Source: Psychrobacter immobilis (GTDB lineage Bacteria; Pseudomonadota; Gammaproteobacteria; Pseudomonadales; Moraxellaceae). From it: a DNA stretch of 64,000 nucleotides. Positions 57,317 to 64,000 of the stretch are shown piece after piece (the first letter of the stretch is position 1; every line of letters starts with the position of its first letter). The translations under genes were made by a program, and so were the position numbers. The stretch lies in the NCBI RefSeq assembly GCF_904846185.1, contig NZ_CAJGZQ010000002.1, forward strand, positions 1 to 64,000, read 5' to 3'. Below the pieces are notes generated by a model. That model was given only the letters and a program-made list of their open reading frames with translations, was not told the origin of the DNA and searched no databases.

Positions 57317-57336
57317 TATCAAAAATCTAAGCTTGA

Positions 57337-58149
57337 TTAGAATTTATAAAGCAAACCAAGCGTCGAGGTTGACTCAGTACGTGAGTCAACCATAGGACTA
57401 TCGTATTGTTCATTCGGCAAATAGCTTAAGCTTTGATTGGCAAACAATGCCCAGCGCTCATTGAAATCATAGTTGGCACTAATGTTAACGTAAGGATTCA
57501 AGCTCGAATTGGACTTATAAGCGGCGACGCCTGTTTCCGCTGACTCTTTTTCACTGACGCCATAATAGTATTCATTATAATCAGCATCGTTGTATTCAAA
57601 ACCAATGCTTGGATAGACTGTTAGCTTGTCTTTCGTAATTCTAGCAAGATAGGTCAAACGAGCTGTGTTACCACCACTACGGTCTAAGACATCAGTTGCG
57701 ATTTGAGCACGGAAACCACCGACGGGCGTGCGGCGCAAATAAGTCAGACCAGCAGCGACTGACGCTTCACGCTCATCAAGACCTTGCAATGCGCCTCTAG
57801 CATCATCAGGATCGAAATCGTTGCCAGCGAGCTGAGCATAAGCCGACAGCTGGTTTTTGCCATCATTAATGATATAAGCACCCGCTTGGGCGCCGCGCAC
57901 ATAGAATCTATTGTTGTCATAAAATGCGCCTGGCAACACACGTACATCGAGGCTGTCTTCCATATCGTAGGCTGAGTTGACGGCTATGACGTTGACGCCC
58001 ACGCTTAATACAGCATCTTGGTCAGTAGGTAAATTGTCCTTAAAAAGTGCAGCATTGGACATACTGGCGACACTAAATAACGCGGTAGCCGTTAATGCGC
58101 TAAGCATGACGCGCGTAGAAATATGAGGTAGCGCTACAGGTTTAAACAT
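57337..58149 (-). CDS. MipA/OmpV family outer-membrane protein
   Basis: A 270-residue beta-barrel protein with a signal peptide ending about residue 33 (VASMSNAALF). MipA/OmpV features include VRGAQAGAYIINDGKNQLSAYAQ, the glycine-rich turn SVAAGLTYLRRTPVGGFRAQ and FEYNDADYNEYYYGVS, ending in the aromatic C-terminus LLYKF expected for outer-membrane insertion. Members are thought to scaffold murein enzymes or take part in outer-membrane stress. It is a single-gene unit with its own terminator and lies beside a small inverted-repeat element upstream. Confidence 0.9.
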   Translation of the reverse strand: MFKPVALPHISTRVMLSALTATALFSVASMSNAALFKDNLPTDQDAVLSVGVNVIAVNSAYDMEDSLDVRVLPGAFYDNNRFYVRGAQAGAYIINDGKNQLSAYAQLAGNDFDPDDARGALQGLDEREASVAAGLTYLRRTPVGGFRAQIATDVLDRSGGNTARLTYLARITKDKLTVYPSIGFEYNDADYNEYYYGVSEKESAETGVAAYKSNSSLNPYVNISANYDFNERWALFANQSLSYLPNEQYDSPMVDSRTESTSTLGLLYKF

Positions 58150-58192
58150 AATAGAGTCTCGTGAATGGATGAAATAATTGGGGGCAATTGTG

Positions 58193-58300
58193 TATAGTCA
58201 AGGAATTTTAGAATCGCTACAAGGCGACCGACCGCAGATAGTAAACTGAGTACATCTAGAGCGGGTAACACCGTAGCGGTTTAAAAGTGCTCTGACTGTA
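58193..58300. repeat. MITE-like element of about 108 bp with 28-bp terminal inverted repeats
   Basis: The left end (58193-58220, starting TATAGTCAAGG) and the right end (58273-58300, ending CTCTGACTGTA) are inverted copies with 20 of 28 matching positions. They enclose about 52 bases and there is no coding capacity. It lies between the MipA and rhomboid genes. Only one copy is visible in the window, so mobility is an inference. Confidence 0.5.
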
Positions 58301-58378
58301 GCAAGAAGCGAGTAAGGAAAACCTAACCAGTAAGCTGTTATCATGAATTATTTAGCAATGATAAATAACTATGAAGGT

Positions 58379-59353
58379 TTACTCAATGGTTTTTAATACT
58401 TGTAGTATTTGATTATGAATATCTTGCCACCACCAAATAAAGCCAATGCTAATCAGTAGCATCATTAGCCATGGTAGTAATTGCCAAATAAGGATAGATT
58501 TGGTCGGTGTTTCTTGTTCACTAAGGAGGCTGCGATTAGCATGAGTATTTAAGTGTGAGTTTACAGCAGAGTCGGGGTGGAAACTGCTTTTATTGTCAAA
58601 ACAGACATTATTAAAGTGCTCATTATTAGCAGAAAAATCAGTATCGCTGCTTGCTGGAAAATTGATATAAGTCGTTCGATAACGGTCTTCATAAGTAGCT
58701 GGGTTAGGCATATTCTGTAACGCTATTGTCATACGCTGACGGTAGGCGATTGCGAATGCCAGTGCAATCACTAAGCCAGTCACCGCGCCGCCGATATGCC
58801 CCGCATTGTCGATACCCGGTACGGCAAAACCATAAACAAGGTTAATGCCCATGATAAATATCAAGCTCTTAAGATTGAGCACCATGCCATTGACCGATAT
58901 TTTAAATAGTGCGGCTATTAATAGTGCTGCGCCGATACCCATGATGCCACCTGATGCCCCAGCCGATAGACCCGGTTGACCAGTTCCTTCTACGATACTA
59001 TGCCACGTGACATAGTTATTCAGTAAGTTGCCCCCGATCGCCGCCAGTAAAAACAATGCCAAAAACTTGGCTGAGCCAAACATCGGCTCGGCAATCTGCC
59101 CAAAGAAATACATAGCAAATCCATTAAACAATAAATGCATCAAGCCGATGTGTAAAAAGGCACTGCTGACCAAGCGCCACGGCTCATCGCCCATGGTAAA
59201 TGGCAATGCATTGGCACCCCATTTTAAGAGCGCCTCAGTCGATGGGTTATTGGCATCGACGCCTGTCAGTACCTGCATGATGAATAACCCAATAAAGCTG
59301 GCTAGTAACAGCGTGGTGACAGGGGTTGTTTTTAATAATTGTTGAATGGTCAT
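58379..59353 (-). CDS. Rhomboid-family intramembrane serine protease
   Basis: A 324-residue inner-membrane protease that cuts membrane helices. Six core membrane segments occupy about residues 10-205, including HIGLMHLLFNGFAMYFFG and the catalytic Ser in SAGASGGIMGIGA, with the catalytic His in AGHIGGAVTG. The His and Asn of the GxSx/HxxN arrangement are present, so it should be active. A long hydrophilic tail (about 210-290) is followed by one more hydrophobic segment near the C-terminus (about 295-312), an unusual extra helix. Substrates are unknown and no partner gene is adjacent. Confidence 0.9.
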   Translation of the reverse strand: MTIQQLLKTTPVTTLLLASFIGLFIMQVLTGVDANNPSTEALLKWGANALPFTMGDEPWRLVSSAFLHIGLMHLLFNGFAMYFFGQIAEPMFGSAKFLALFLLAAIGGNLLNNYVTWHSIVEGTGQPGLSAGASGGIMGIGAALLIAALFKISVNGMVLNLKSLIFIMGINLVYGFAVPGIDNAGHIGGAVTGLVIALAFAIAYRQRMTIALQNMPNPATYEDRYRTTYINFPASSDTDFSANNEHFNNVCFDNKSSFHPDSAVNSHLNTHANRSLLSEQETPTKSILIWQLLPWLMMLLISIGFIWWWQDIHNQILQVLKTIE

Positions 59354-59527
59354 AAAGGTGAGATATCATTAGAATGTTATAAATAGAGTATAAAGGGTAT
59401 GGTCAAATAATGTCAGACATCTGCATGACATTATGATTTGATGATTAGTAATCTTAAACGACTAATACTCTTAAACGATTAGTGCCCTTAATAGTGGATC
59501 GTTTTAATGACATGTTTAACGACAAAT

Positions 59528-60715
59528 TTAACGATTAGCAACTTTGAGGTTCTCATAAGTGCCTTTTACCAATATATCAGTGGTGACCTTATTGATATCG
59601 GTATGACCACAGAACGCCATCGATAGATCGCATTCTTTATGGATGATTTCCAGTGCACGGCGCACGCCATCTTCACCATAAGCGCCCAAACCGTAAAGAA
59701 AAGCGCGACCAATCATCGTGCCTTTTGCACCCAATGCGCGCGCTTTTAGCACATCCTGACCCGAGCGAATGCCGCTGTCTAACCACACCTCGATACCGCT
59801 ATTTTCAGCCTGCACCGCTTGTACGATATCGGATAGGGCAGAAATGGAGGAGAGGGCGCCATCTAATTGACGACCACCGTGGTTTGAGACGACCAGTGCA
59901 TCGGCACCGCTACGAGCAGCCATAATGGCATCTTCAGGTTCCATGATACCTTTAATAATTAATTTGCCGCCCCACATATCTTTGATGCGTGCCACGTCAT
60001 CCCAGCTCAAGCGCGGATCAAACTGCTCTTCCGTCCAAGCGGTGAGAGAAGATAAGTCGTCCACTCCTTTTGCATGACCGACGATATTGCCAAAGCTATG
60101 ACGTTTGGTGCCCAGCATATTCATACACCACTGCGGCTTGGTCATCAAGTTGACGATATTGGCAAGTGTAGGTCTAGGCGGTGCAGACAAGCCATTTTTG
60201 ATGTCCTTATGGCGCTGTCCCAGCACTTGTAAATCCGCGGTAAGAATCAACGCCGAACAATTGGCATCTTTCGCCCGCTGAATCAAATTGGCCACATAGT
60301 CATGATCGCGCATCACATATAGCTGAAACCAAAAGGGCTTGCTGGTATGAGTGGCGATATCTTCGATAGAGCAGATACTCATGGTCGATAGTGAAAACGG
60401 CACGCCGAATTTTTCTGCTGCCCGCGCTGCATGAATCTCGCCATCCGCCCACATCATACCGGTAAAGCCAGTGGGCGCGATGGCGACGGGCATTTTTACT
60501 TCTTCACCAATCATCTGGGTTGCCAGACTGCGATTGTCCATATCTACCAATACCCGCTGGCGTAACTTGACACGGTCAAAGTCGGTTTCATTGCTACGAT
60601 AAGTCGTCTCAGTCCATGAGCCTGAATCGACATAATCATAAAACATACGCGGTACTTTACGTTCGGCGACGCGGCGCAGGTCTTCAATTTCAGTAATTTT
60701 GCTCAAATTTTTCAT
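59528..60715 (-). CDS. lldD: L-lactate dehydrogenase (FMN-dependent, quinone-linked)
   Basis: Oxidises L-lactate to pyruvate at the inner membrane, passing electrons to quinone. The product of about 395 residues has FMN-binding PVAIAPTGFTGMMWADGE and FWFQLYVMRDHDYV, plus the catalytic His in VSNHGGRQLDGALSS. ATG 60715 (GGAAG upstream) is preferred to the longer frame at 60751 without a ribosome site. Its upstream region carries a complete IS1595-type insertion, which separates it from lldP. The family also includes glycolate and mandelate oxidases; the adjacent lactate permease favours lldD. Confidence 0.93.
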   Translation of the reverse strand: MKNLSKITEIEDLRRVAERKVPRMFYDYVDSGSWTETTYRSNETDFDRVKLRQRVLVDMDNRSLATQMIGEEVKMPVAIAPTGFTGMMWADGEIHAARAAEKFGVPFSLSTMSICSIEDIATHTSKPFWFQLYVMRDHDYVANLIQRAKDANCSALILTADLQVLGQRHKDIKNGLSAPPRPTLANIVNLMTKPQWCMNMLGTKRHSFGNIVGHAKGVDDLSSLTAWTEEQFDPRLSWDDVARIKDMWGGKLIIKGIMEPEDAIMAARSGADALVVSNHGGRQLDGALSSISALSDIVQAVQAENSGIEVWLDSGIRSGQDVLKARALGAKGTMIGRAFLYGLGAYGEDGVRRALEIIHKECDLSMAFCGHTDINKVTTDILVKGTYENLKVANR

Positions 60716-60797
60716 GAGGTCTTCCCTGATGCTTATTTGGTAACCGTTCATTAATTATGATGCTGTGATCATTAATTTTTTGTCGTTAATTATTAGA

Positions 60798-61528
60798 TAA
60801 TATTAGGGGCTGTAGTAGATAAGGATTAAACATCACACCATATTCTCAGAGTTTTAAGCTGAGTAGACGGTGATCCATAGTTGAATCTAAACTCACACTC
60901 TTTTAAAAATAAATGGAAGTTCTTCTTATCGATCCCATTATATTTTCTGAGTATTCGTTTAGACTGGTTCCAAAAGTTCTCAATGCCATTGATGTGATTG
61001 TTTTTACCGCAAGTAAACTCTTTAGAGTGATTGACTCTGAGGTGTTTAAACTCGCTCACATCTAACGCATTGTAACTTCGATAACTATCAGTATAAACAA
61101 AGCTGTCAGGCTTGATTTTACGCTTAATAACAGACATTAGAGTCGTCTGTTTGGTGTCTGCTACGACAATGGTATAAACCTTACCATTTCGTTTTAGAAT
61201 ACCAAATACAGCTGTCTTACCAGCAGCCCCGCGACCTCTTTTGCCTTTGCGTACGCCGCCAAAGTAACTTTCATCTAATTCGACTTCACCATCAAAGAGC
61301 TCATCAGCTTCTAATGAGAGATGGTCGTCTATTACAAGTCTAATTTTATGATAAAAAAGTGCCGCAGTGTTAGGTTGAATGTCGAGCAAGTCTGCGGCTG
61401 TTCTAGCAGTCACTTCAGCCGTGAAAAACTCTAAGAGCCTTCGCTGTAATTTTTTACTTAGTTTACAACGGGTTATCTTCATAAAAGTAGTCTAGCATAG
61501 TGCTTATCTACTACAGCCCCTAATATTA
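60798..61528. mobile_element. Complete IS1595-family insertion sequence, 715 bp, with 8-bp TSD
   Basis: The element spans 60806-61520. It has perfect 18-bp terminal inverted repeats GGGGCTGTAGTAGATAAG at 60806-60823 and, inverted, at 61503-61520. Flanking direct repeats TAATATTA (60798-60805 and 61521-61528) are the target duplication; eight bases fits IS1595. It encodes one transposase. It inserted into a 14-bp palindrome (AGATAATATTATCT) between lldD and lldP. Confidence 0.93.
60826..61482 (-). CDS. IS1595-family (ISXO2-like) transposase
   Basis: A 218-residue DDE-type transposase of the ISXO2-like group (IS1595 family). It has the N-terminal helical DNA-binding region (about 1-55, AADLLDIQPNTAALFYHKIR) and the catalytic core with Asp in VELDESYFGG and in YTDSYRSYNAL. 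A third acidic residue sits in the H-x-NGIENFWNQSKRILRK region, and the HSKEF motif is present. The reading frame is intact and begins at an ATG just inside the element. It is probably functional. No passenger gene is present. Confidence 0.95.
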   Translation of the reverse strand: MKITRCKLSKKLQRRLLEFFTAEVTARTAADLLDIQPNTAALFYHKIRLVIDDHLSLEADELFDGEVELDESYFGGVRKGKRGRGAAGKTAVFGILKRNGKVYTIVVADTKQTTLMSVIKRKIKPDSFVYTDSYRSYNALDVSEFKHLRVNHSKEFTCGKNNHINGIENFWNQSKRILRKYNGIDKKNFHLFLKECEFRFNYGSPSTQLKTLRIWCDV

Positions 61529-61545
61529 TCTTAACTGGGACATAA

Positions 61546-61582
61546 AACTGACGCTATCATTATTAGTATAATAGCGTCAGTT
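61546..61582 (-). terminator. Hairpin downstream of lldP
   Basis: A perfect 12-bp stem AACTGACGCTAT / ATAGCGTCAGTT with a 13-base loop lies 49 bases beyond the lldP stop codon on the minus strand. The T-tract is weak, so termination may be partial. Confidence 0.55.
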
Positions 61583-61630
61583 CAAGTGCTGATTGTGGAT
61601 TCACAGATTTTCTAGTACAGCTAACTCATG

Positions 61631-63388
61631 TTAAGCAACGGTTGTTTTACTCGTCATTGCCATGATGCTAAAAAATGCGATTGGCCAAATGATAGCCAAT
61701 ATCCACCACCACATTTGACCGAAAATAATACCCATACCGATCAATCCTGCCTGAATCACATAGTATGTCATTGCGACTAAGGTTTTGCGAATAACATAGC
61801 CTTCTTTATCCATTAGACCAACCACCGCGCACGCAGCAACGACGTTATGTACCGCAATCATATTACCAGCTGCACCGCCGACCGCTTGCAGTGCTACTAC
61901 TTGTGCAGCAAGATTGACATCTAAGCCAATTTGACTAGCGGTTGACCACTGAAAGTAAGCGAACATCATATTACTGACGGTATTTGAGCCTGCAATGAAC
62001 GCACCCAGCGCGCCAATCCACGGAGACACCAGTGGCCATGCATTTTGAAAGGCACCAGCAGCACTCTCAGCCAGTAAGATGGGCATAGCGGGTAGCGAAT
62101 TTGCGACTTCAGCAGCTGAACCGGAGTTGATGAATACTTGTACCATCGGTACCGAAAACAGCAAGGCTGGTGCGGCGGCTACCATGGTTTTTGCAGAACT
62201 ACTCCAACTACGTTTGACGGCTTGTCCGTTCATTTTGAACAATAAGATAGAGATTAAGGCAACAATAATTAGAATGATACCTGGAGAATAGGCAAGTTGG
62301 ATTTTACTAGAAATAGTTGTACCAAAAAGATTAGTAAATTGTATAGTGGTCAAATCTCCAGTCAAAAATGCCTTCAGCGGTGCAATGACTCGAGTGATGA
62401 TTAGTAGACCAATAACGATGAGATAAGGAGAAAATGCCCGAACCAAAGAAAATCTTGGTGCAATGGAATCATCAAACTTTTCTTCAGGTAACGAGCCGAG
62501 CCAGTCTTTATCCCATTTAGCGCGTGGCGCAAAATCAAAAATCTCTTTAGGCATCAAGAAGCCGCGCTTTGCTGCAGGAAGCACAATCATAAGACCGATA
62601 AAACCACCGACCAATGATGGGAACTCAGGACCTAGGTATCTAGCCACTAAATAATAAGGAACGGTAAAGCAGAGACCGGCAAATATAGCAAAAGGCCATA
62701 CTTTGAGCCCTTCAACGAAGGAGCGATTTTTACCAAAGAACCGAGTCAAAAATCCACTCAAAAGTAACGGGATTAAAAAGCCTACCAGCGCATGTATCAG
62801 ACCGATATTACCCGCGATTTGTAATAGATAATTTTCAGTTGAGAGTGGCGCAATCGCTTGCGTTATATCTGGCTTATCATTGATACCAGTCCAAACGCCA
62901 AGTAATACTGGCGTACCAACGGCACCAAATGATACGGGCGTCGACTGAATAATTAACATAGCCATAACTGATGCCATCGCTGGGAAACCTAAAGCGAGCA
63001 ACAACGGTGCACCGATAGCAGATGGCGTACCAAATCCTGATGAGCCTTCTATCAGTGAGCCGAATAACCATGCCACAATGATAACTTGAACGCGTCTATC
63101 GGGCGAGATATCCATAAAGCCTTTACGAATAGCGACAATAGCGCCCCCTTCCTTCAAAGTATTCAGCAATAAAATAGCCGCAAATACAATAAATAAAAGC
63201 GTGAGTGCGACGATGATGCCGTTTACAGTCGCGGCTGCGACTTGGGCGCTACTGGCTTGCCAAATGAACAATGCTAATAGCGCGGTTACTAAATAGGCAA
63301 CGCCCATAGAAATCTTGGCAGGGAGCCGCAACATTACAAGCAAAACGAGTACTACCAGAATAGGCGCTAAGGCCAAAAAAGTGTACAT
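61631..63388 (-). CDS. lldP: L-lactate permease
   Basis: Proton-coupled lactate importer of the LctP family, 585 residues with about 13 hydrophobic segments. Family sequence is seen in SLIEGSSGFGTPSAIGAPLL, IQSTPVSFGAVGTPVLLGVW and the late GALGAFIAGSNTVSNMMF and AVGGAAGNMIAVHNVVAA. Glycolate is also carried by some members. AAGGACGG upstream of the ATG fits. It reads on the same strand as lldD, with an IS1595 element and a hairpin between them, so lldD expression may now depend on the IS or on its own promoter. Confidence 0.95.
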   Translation of the reverse strand: MYTFLALAPILVVLVLLVMLRLPAKISMGVAYLVTALLALFIWQASSAQVAAATVNGIIVALTLLFIVFAAILLLNTLKEGGAIVAIRKGFMDISPDRRVQVIIVAWLFGSLIEGSSGFGTPSAIGAPLLLALGFPAMASVMAMLIIQSTPVSFGAVGTPVLLGVWTGINDKPDITQAIAPLSTENYLLQIAGNIGLIHALVGFLIPLLLSGFLTRFFGKNRSFVEGLKVWPFAIFAGLCFTVPYYLVARYLGPEFPSLVGGFIGLMIVLPAAKRGFLMPKEIFDFAPRAKWDKDWLGSLPEEKFDDSIAPRFSLVRAFSPYLIVIGLLIITRVIAPLKAFLTGDLTTIQFTNLFGTTISSKIQLAYSPGIILIIVALISILLFKMNGQAVKRSWSSSAKTMVAAAPALLFSVPMVQVFINSGSAAEVANSLPAMPILLAESAAGAFQNAWPLVSPWIGALGAFIAGSNTVSNMMFAYFQWSTASQIGLDVNLAAQVVALQAVGGAAGNMIAVHNVVAACAVVGLMDKEGYVIRKTLVAMTYYVIQAGLIGMGIIFGQMWWWILAIIWPIAFFSIMAMTSKTTVA

Positions 63389-63638
63389 AATAAACCGTCC
63401 TTGGTATATGTAGTTGAAGTCATCTTTGAAATATCATTGATTAACTGAATGATACTTCTTATTTCTTTACTGATGTTAAGCCAAAAGAAGCCAGTATTTC
63501 TTGATAGTGCAGGCTTCATCCAAATGGCGATAAAGAACTTATTTCAAAAATTAGCTGAGACCTTGTATTTTTTACAGTGATTAAGAGCTGATTATGATTG
63601 TCCTTTATACTCTATTCAACTCATCATGTTTGTGTTTG

Positions 63639-64000
63639 TTATGGGTCTAATAATTCAATCCAATGCTTGACTGGGACGGACGCATGGCTGTCTAAATGCA
63701 ATTGGCATCCAATATTGGCTGTCACAATCTGTTCTGGGTTATCGATAGTCAAGTCGATGATTTTATTTGTGAGTAATTGCTGGCTAAGCGTAGGCTGAAG
63801 GAGCGAGTAAGTACCAGCAGAGCCGCAGCATAAATGTCCGTTTTGAGTTTTAGAGAGCTCAATCCCAGCGCGTTGCAATATCTGCTCAACATGACCGCCT
63901 AACTGCTGAGCGTGCTGTAGCGAGCATGGGCAGTGGACAGCAGTCTTGCGACTCGTCTGTTTTACTACCAAATTTTCTAAGTCCTCTTTGATTAAAATCT
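63639..64000 (-). CDS. glcF: Glycolate oxidase Fe-S subunit GlcF, C-terminal part (cut by right edge)
   Basis: The open frame continues past position 64000, so only about 120 C-terminal residues are seen. They carry the CCG-type cysteine motifs of GlcF/LutA-like iron-sulfur subunits: VHCPCSLQHAQQLGG, then GHLCCGSAGTYSLLQP and ANIGCQLHLDSH. GlcF passes electrons from glycolate oxidase (with GlcD/GlcE) to the respiratory chain. A TTG at 63971 is not a real start. glcD and glcE would be expected upstream, outside the window. Confidence 0.85.
   Translation of the reverse strand, partial: ILIKEDLENLVVKQTSRKTAVHCPCSLQHAQQLGGHVEQILQRAGIELSKTQNGHLCCGSAGTYSLLQPTLSQQLLTNKIIDLTIDNPEQIVTANIGCQLHLDSHASVPVKHWIELLDP

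Noticed and set aside
58150-58192. Extension of the MITE-like repeat towards the MipA gene
   Set aside because: Inverted-repeat matching stops at 58193; the flanking sequence shows no target duplication by eye.
63598-63798. 66-codon plus-strand ORF near right edge
   Set aside because: Overlaps the GlcF reading frame, which has conserved cysteine motifs.
1-64000. tRNA, rRNA, CRISPR array or prophage
   Set aside because: No CCA-type acceptor folds, rRNA core sequence, regular direct-repeat/spacer pattern or phage structural genes were noticed on reading both strands.

Overview
The window looks like a chromosomal segment of a Psychrobacter-like gammaproteobacterium (Moraxellaceae). This is inferred from the moderate AT bias, the protein sequences and the gene combinations; no rRNA or other marker gene is present to prove it. 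No rRNA, tRNA, CRISPR array or prophage was seen. Most of the window is catabolic and transport core genome, with two insertion sequences, one small inverted-repeat element and a few accessory-looking genes.

Layout. 1-700: the start of an IS630-type transposase runs off the left edge and abuts a 5'-truncated membrane protein gene. 759-4065: a minus-strand cluster with a Roadblock/LC7 protein, a PAS protein, a cytoplasmic PhnD-like binding protein and two unrecognised proteins; this is the best candidate for an undescribed signalling system. 4703-6829: gdhA and a PepSY protein. 6997-15379: a complete histidine utilisation locus (hutU, YjiH-type permease, hutH, hutG, hutI) with divergent hutC and a palindromic HutC-type operator. 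15694-18102: a polar amino acid (probably cystine) ABC transporter. 18268-22013: an EamA exporter, trpG, trpE and trpR, with a trp-operator-like site before trpR. 22246-29809: a urate/allantoin degradation cluster (allA, allE, puuE, puuD, uraH, uraD), a RutR-like TetR regulator and an NCS2 permease, with two matching operator palindromes.

30466-41617: an iron-uptake block with a TonB-dependent receptor, a PepSY-TM protein, a four-gene siderophore ABC transporter and divergent tonB-exbB-exbD. Fur-box-like sites lie before the receptor and in the ABC/tonB divergent region. 41775-59353: mostly housekeeping and envelope genes (topA, sodC, lon, an Na+/H+ antiporter, 5-formyl-THF cyclo-ligase, fumC, MipA/OmpV, rhomboid) with several unrecognised genes, including an AT-rich membrane coiled-coil gene at 56210-57118. 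59528-64000: L-lactate use (lldP, lldD) split by a complete 715-bp IS1595-type element, then the C-terminal part of a GlcF-like Fe-S subunit cut by the right edge.

How it fits together: the hut genes feed histidine to glutamate, which gdhA interconverts with 2-oxoglutarate. The purine cluster takes urate towards glyoxylate and urea, although the allantoate-hydrolysing step is not encoded here. The iron block forms a complete outer-membrane to cytoplasm route with its own TonB energy supply.
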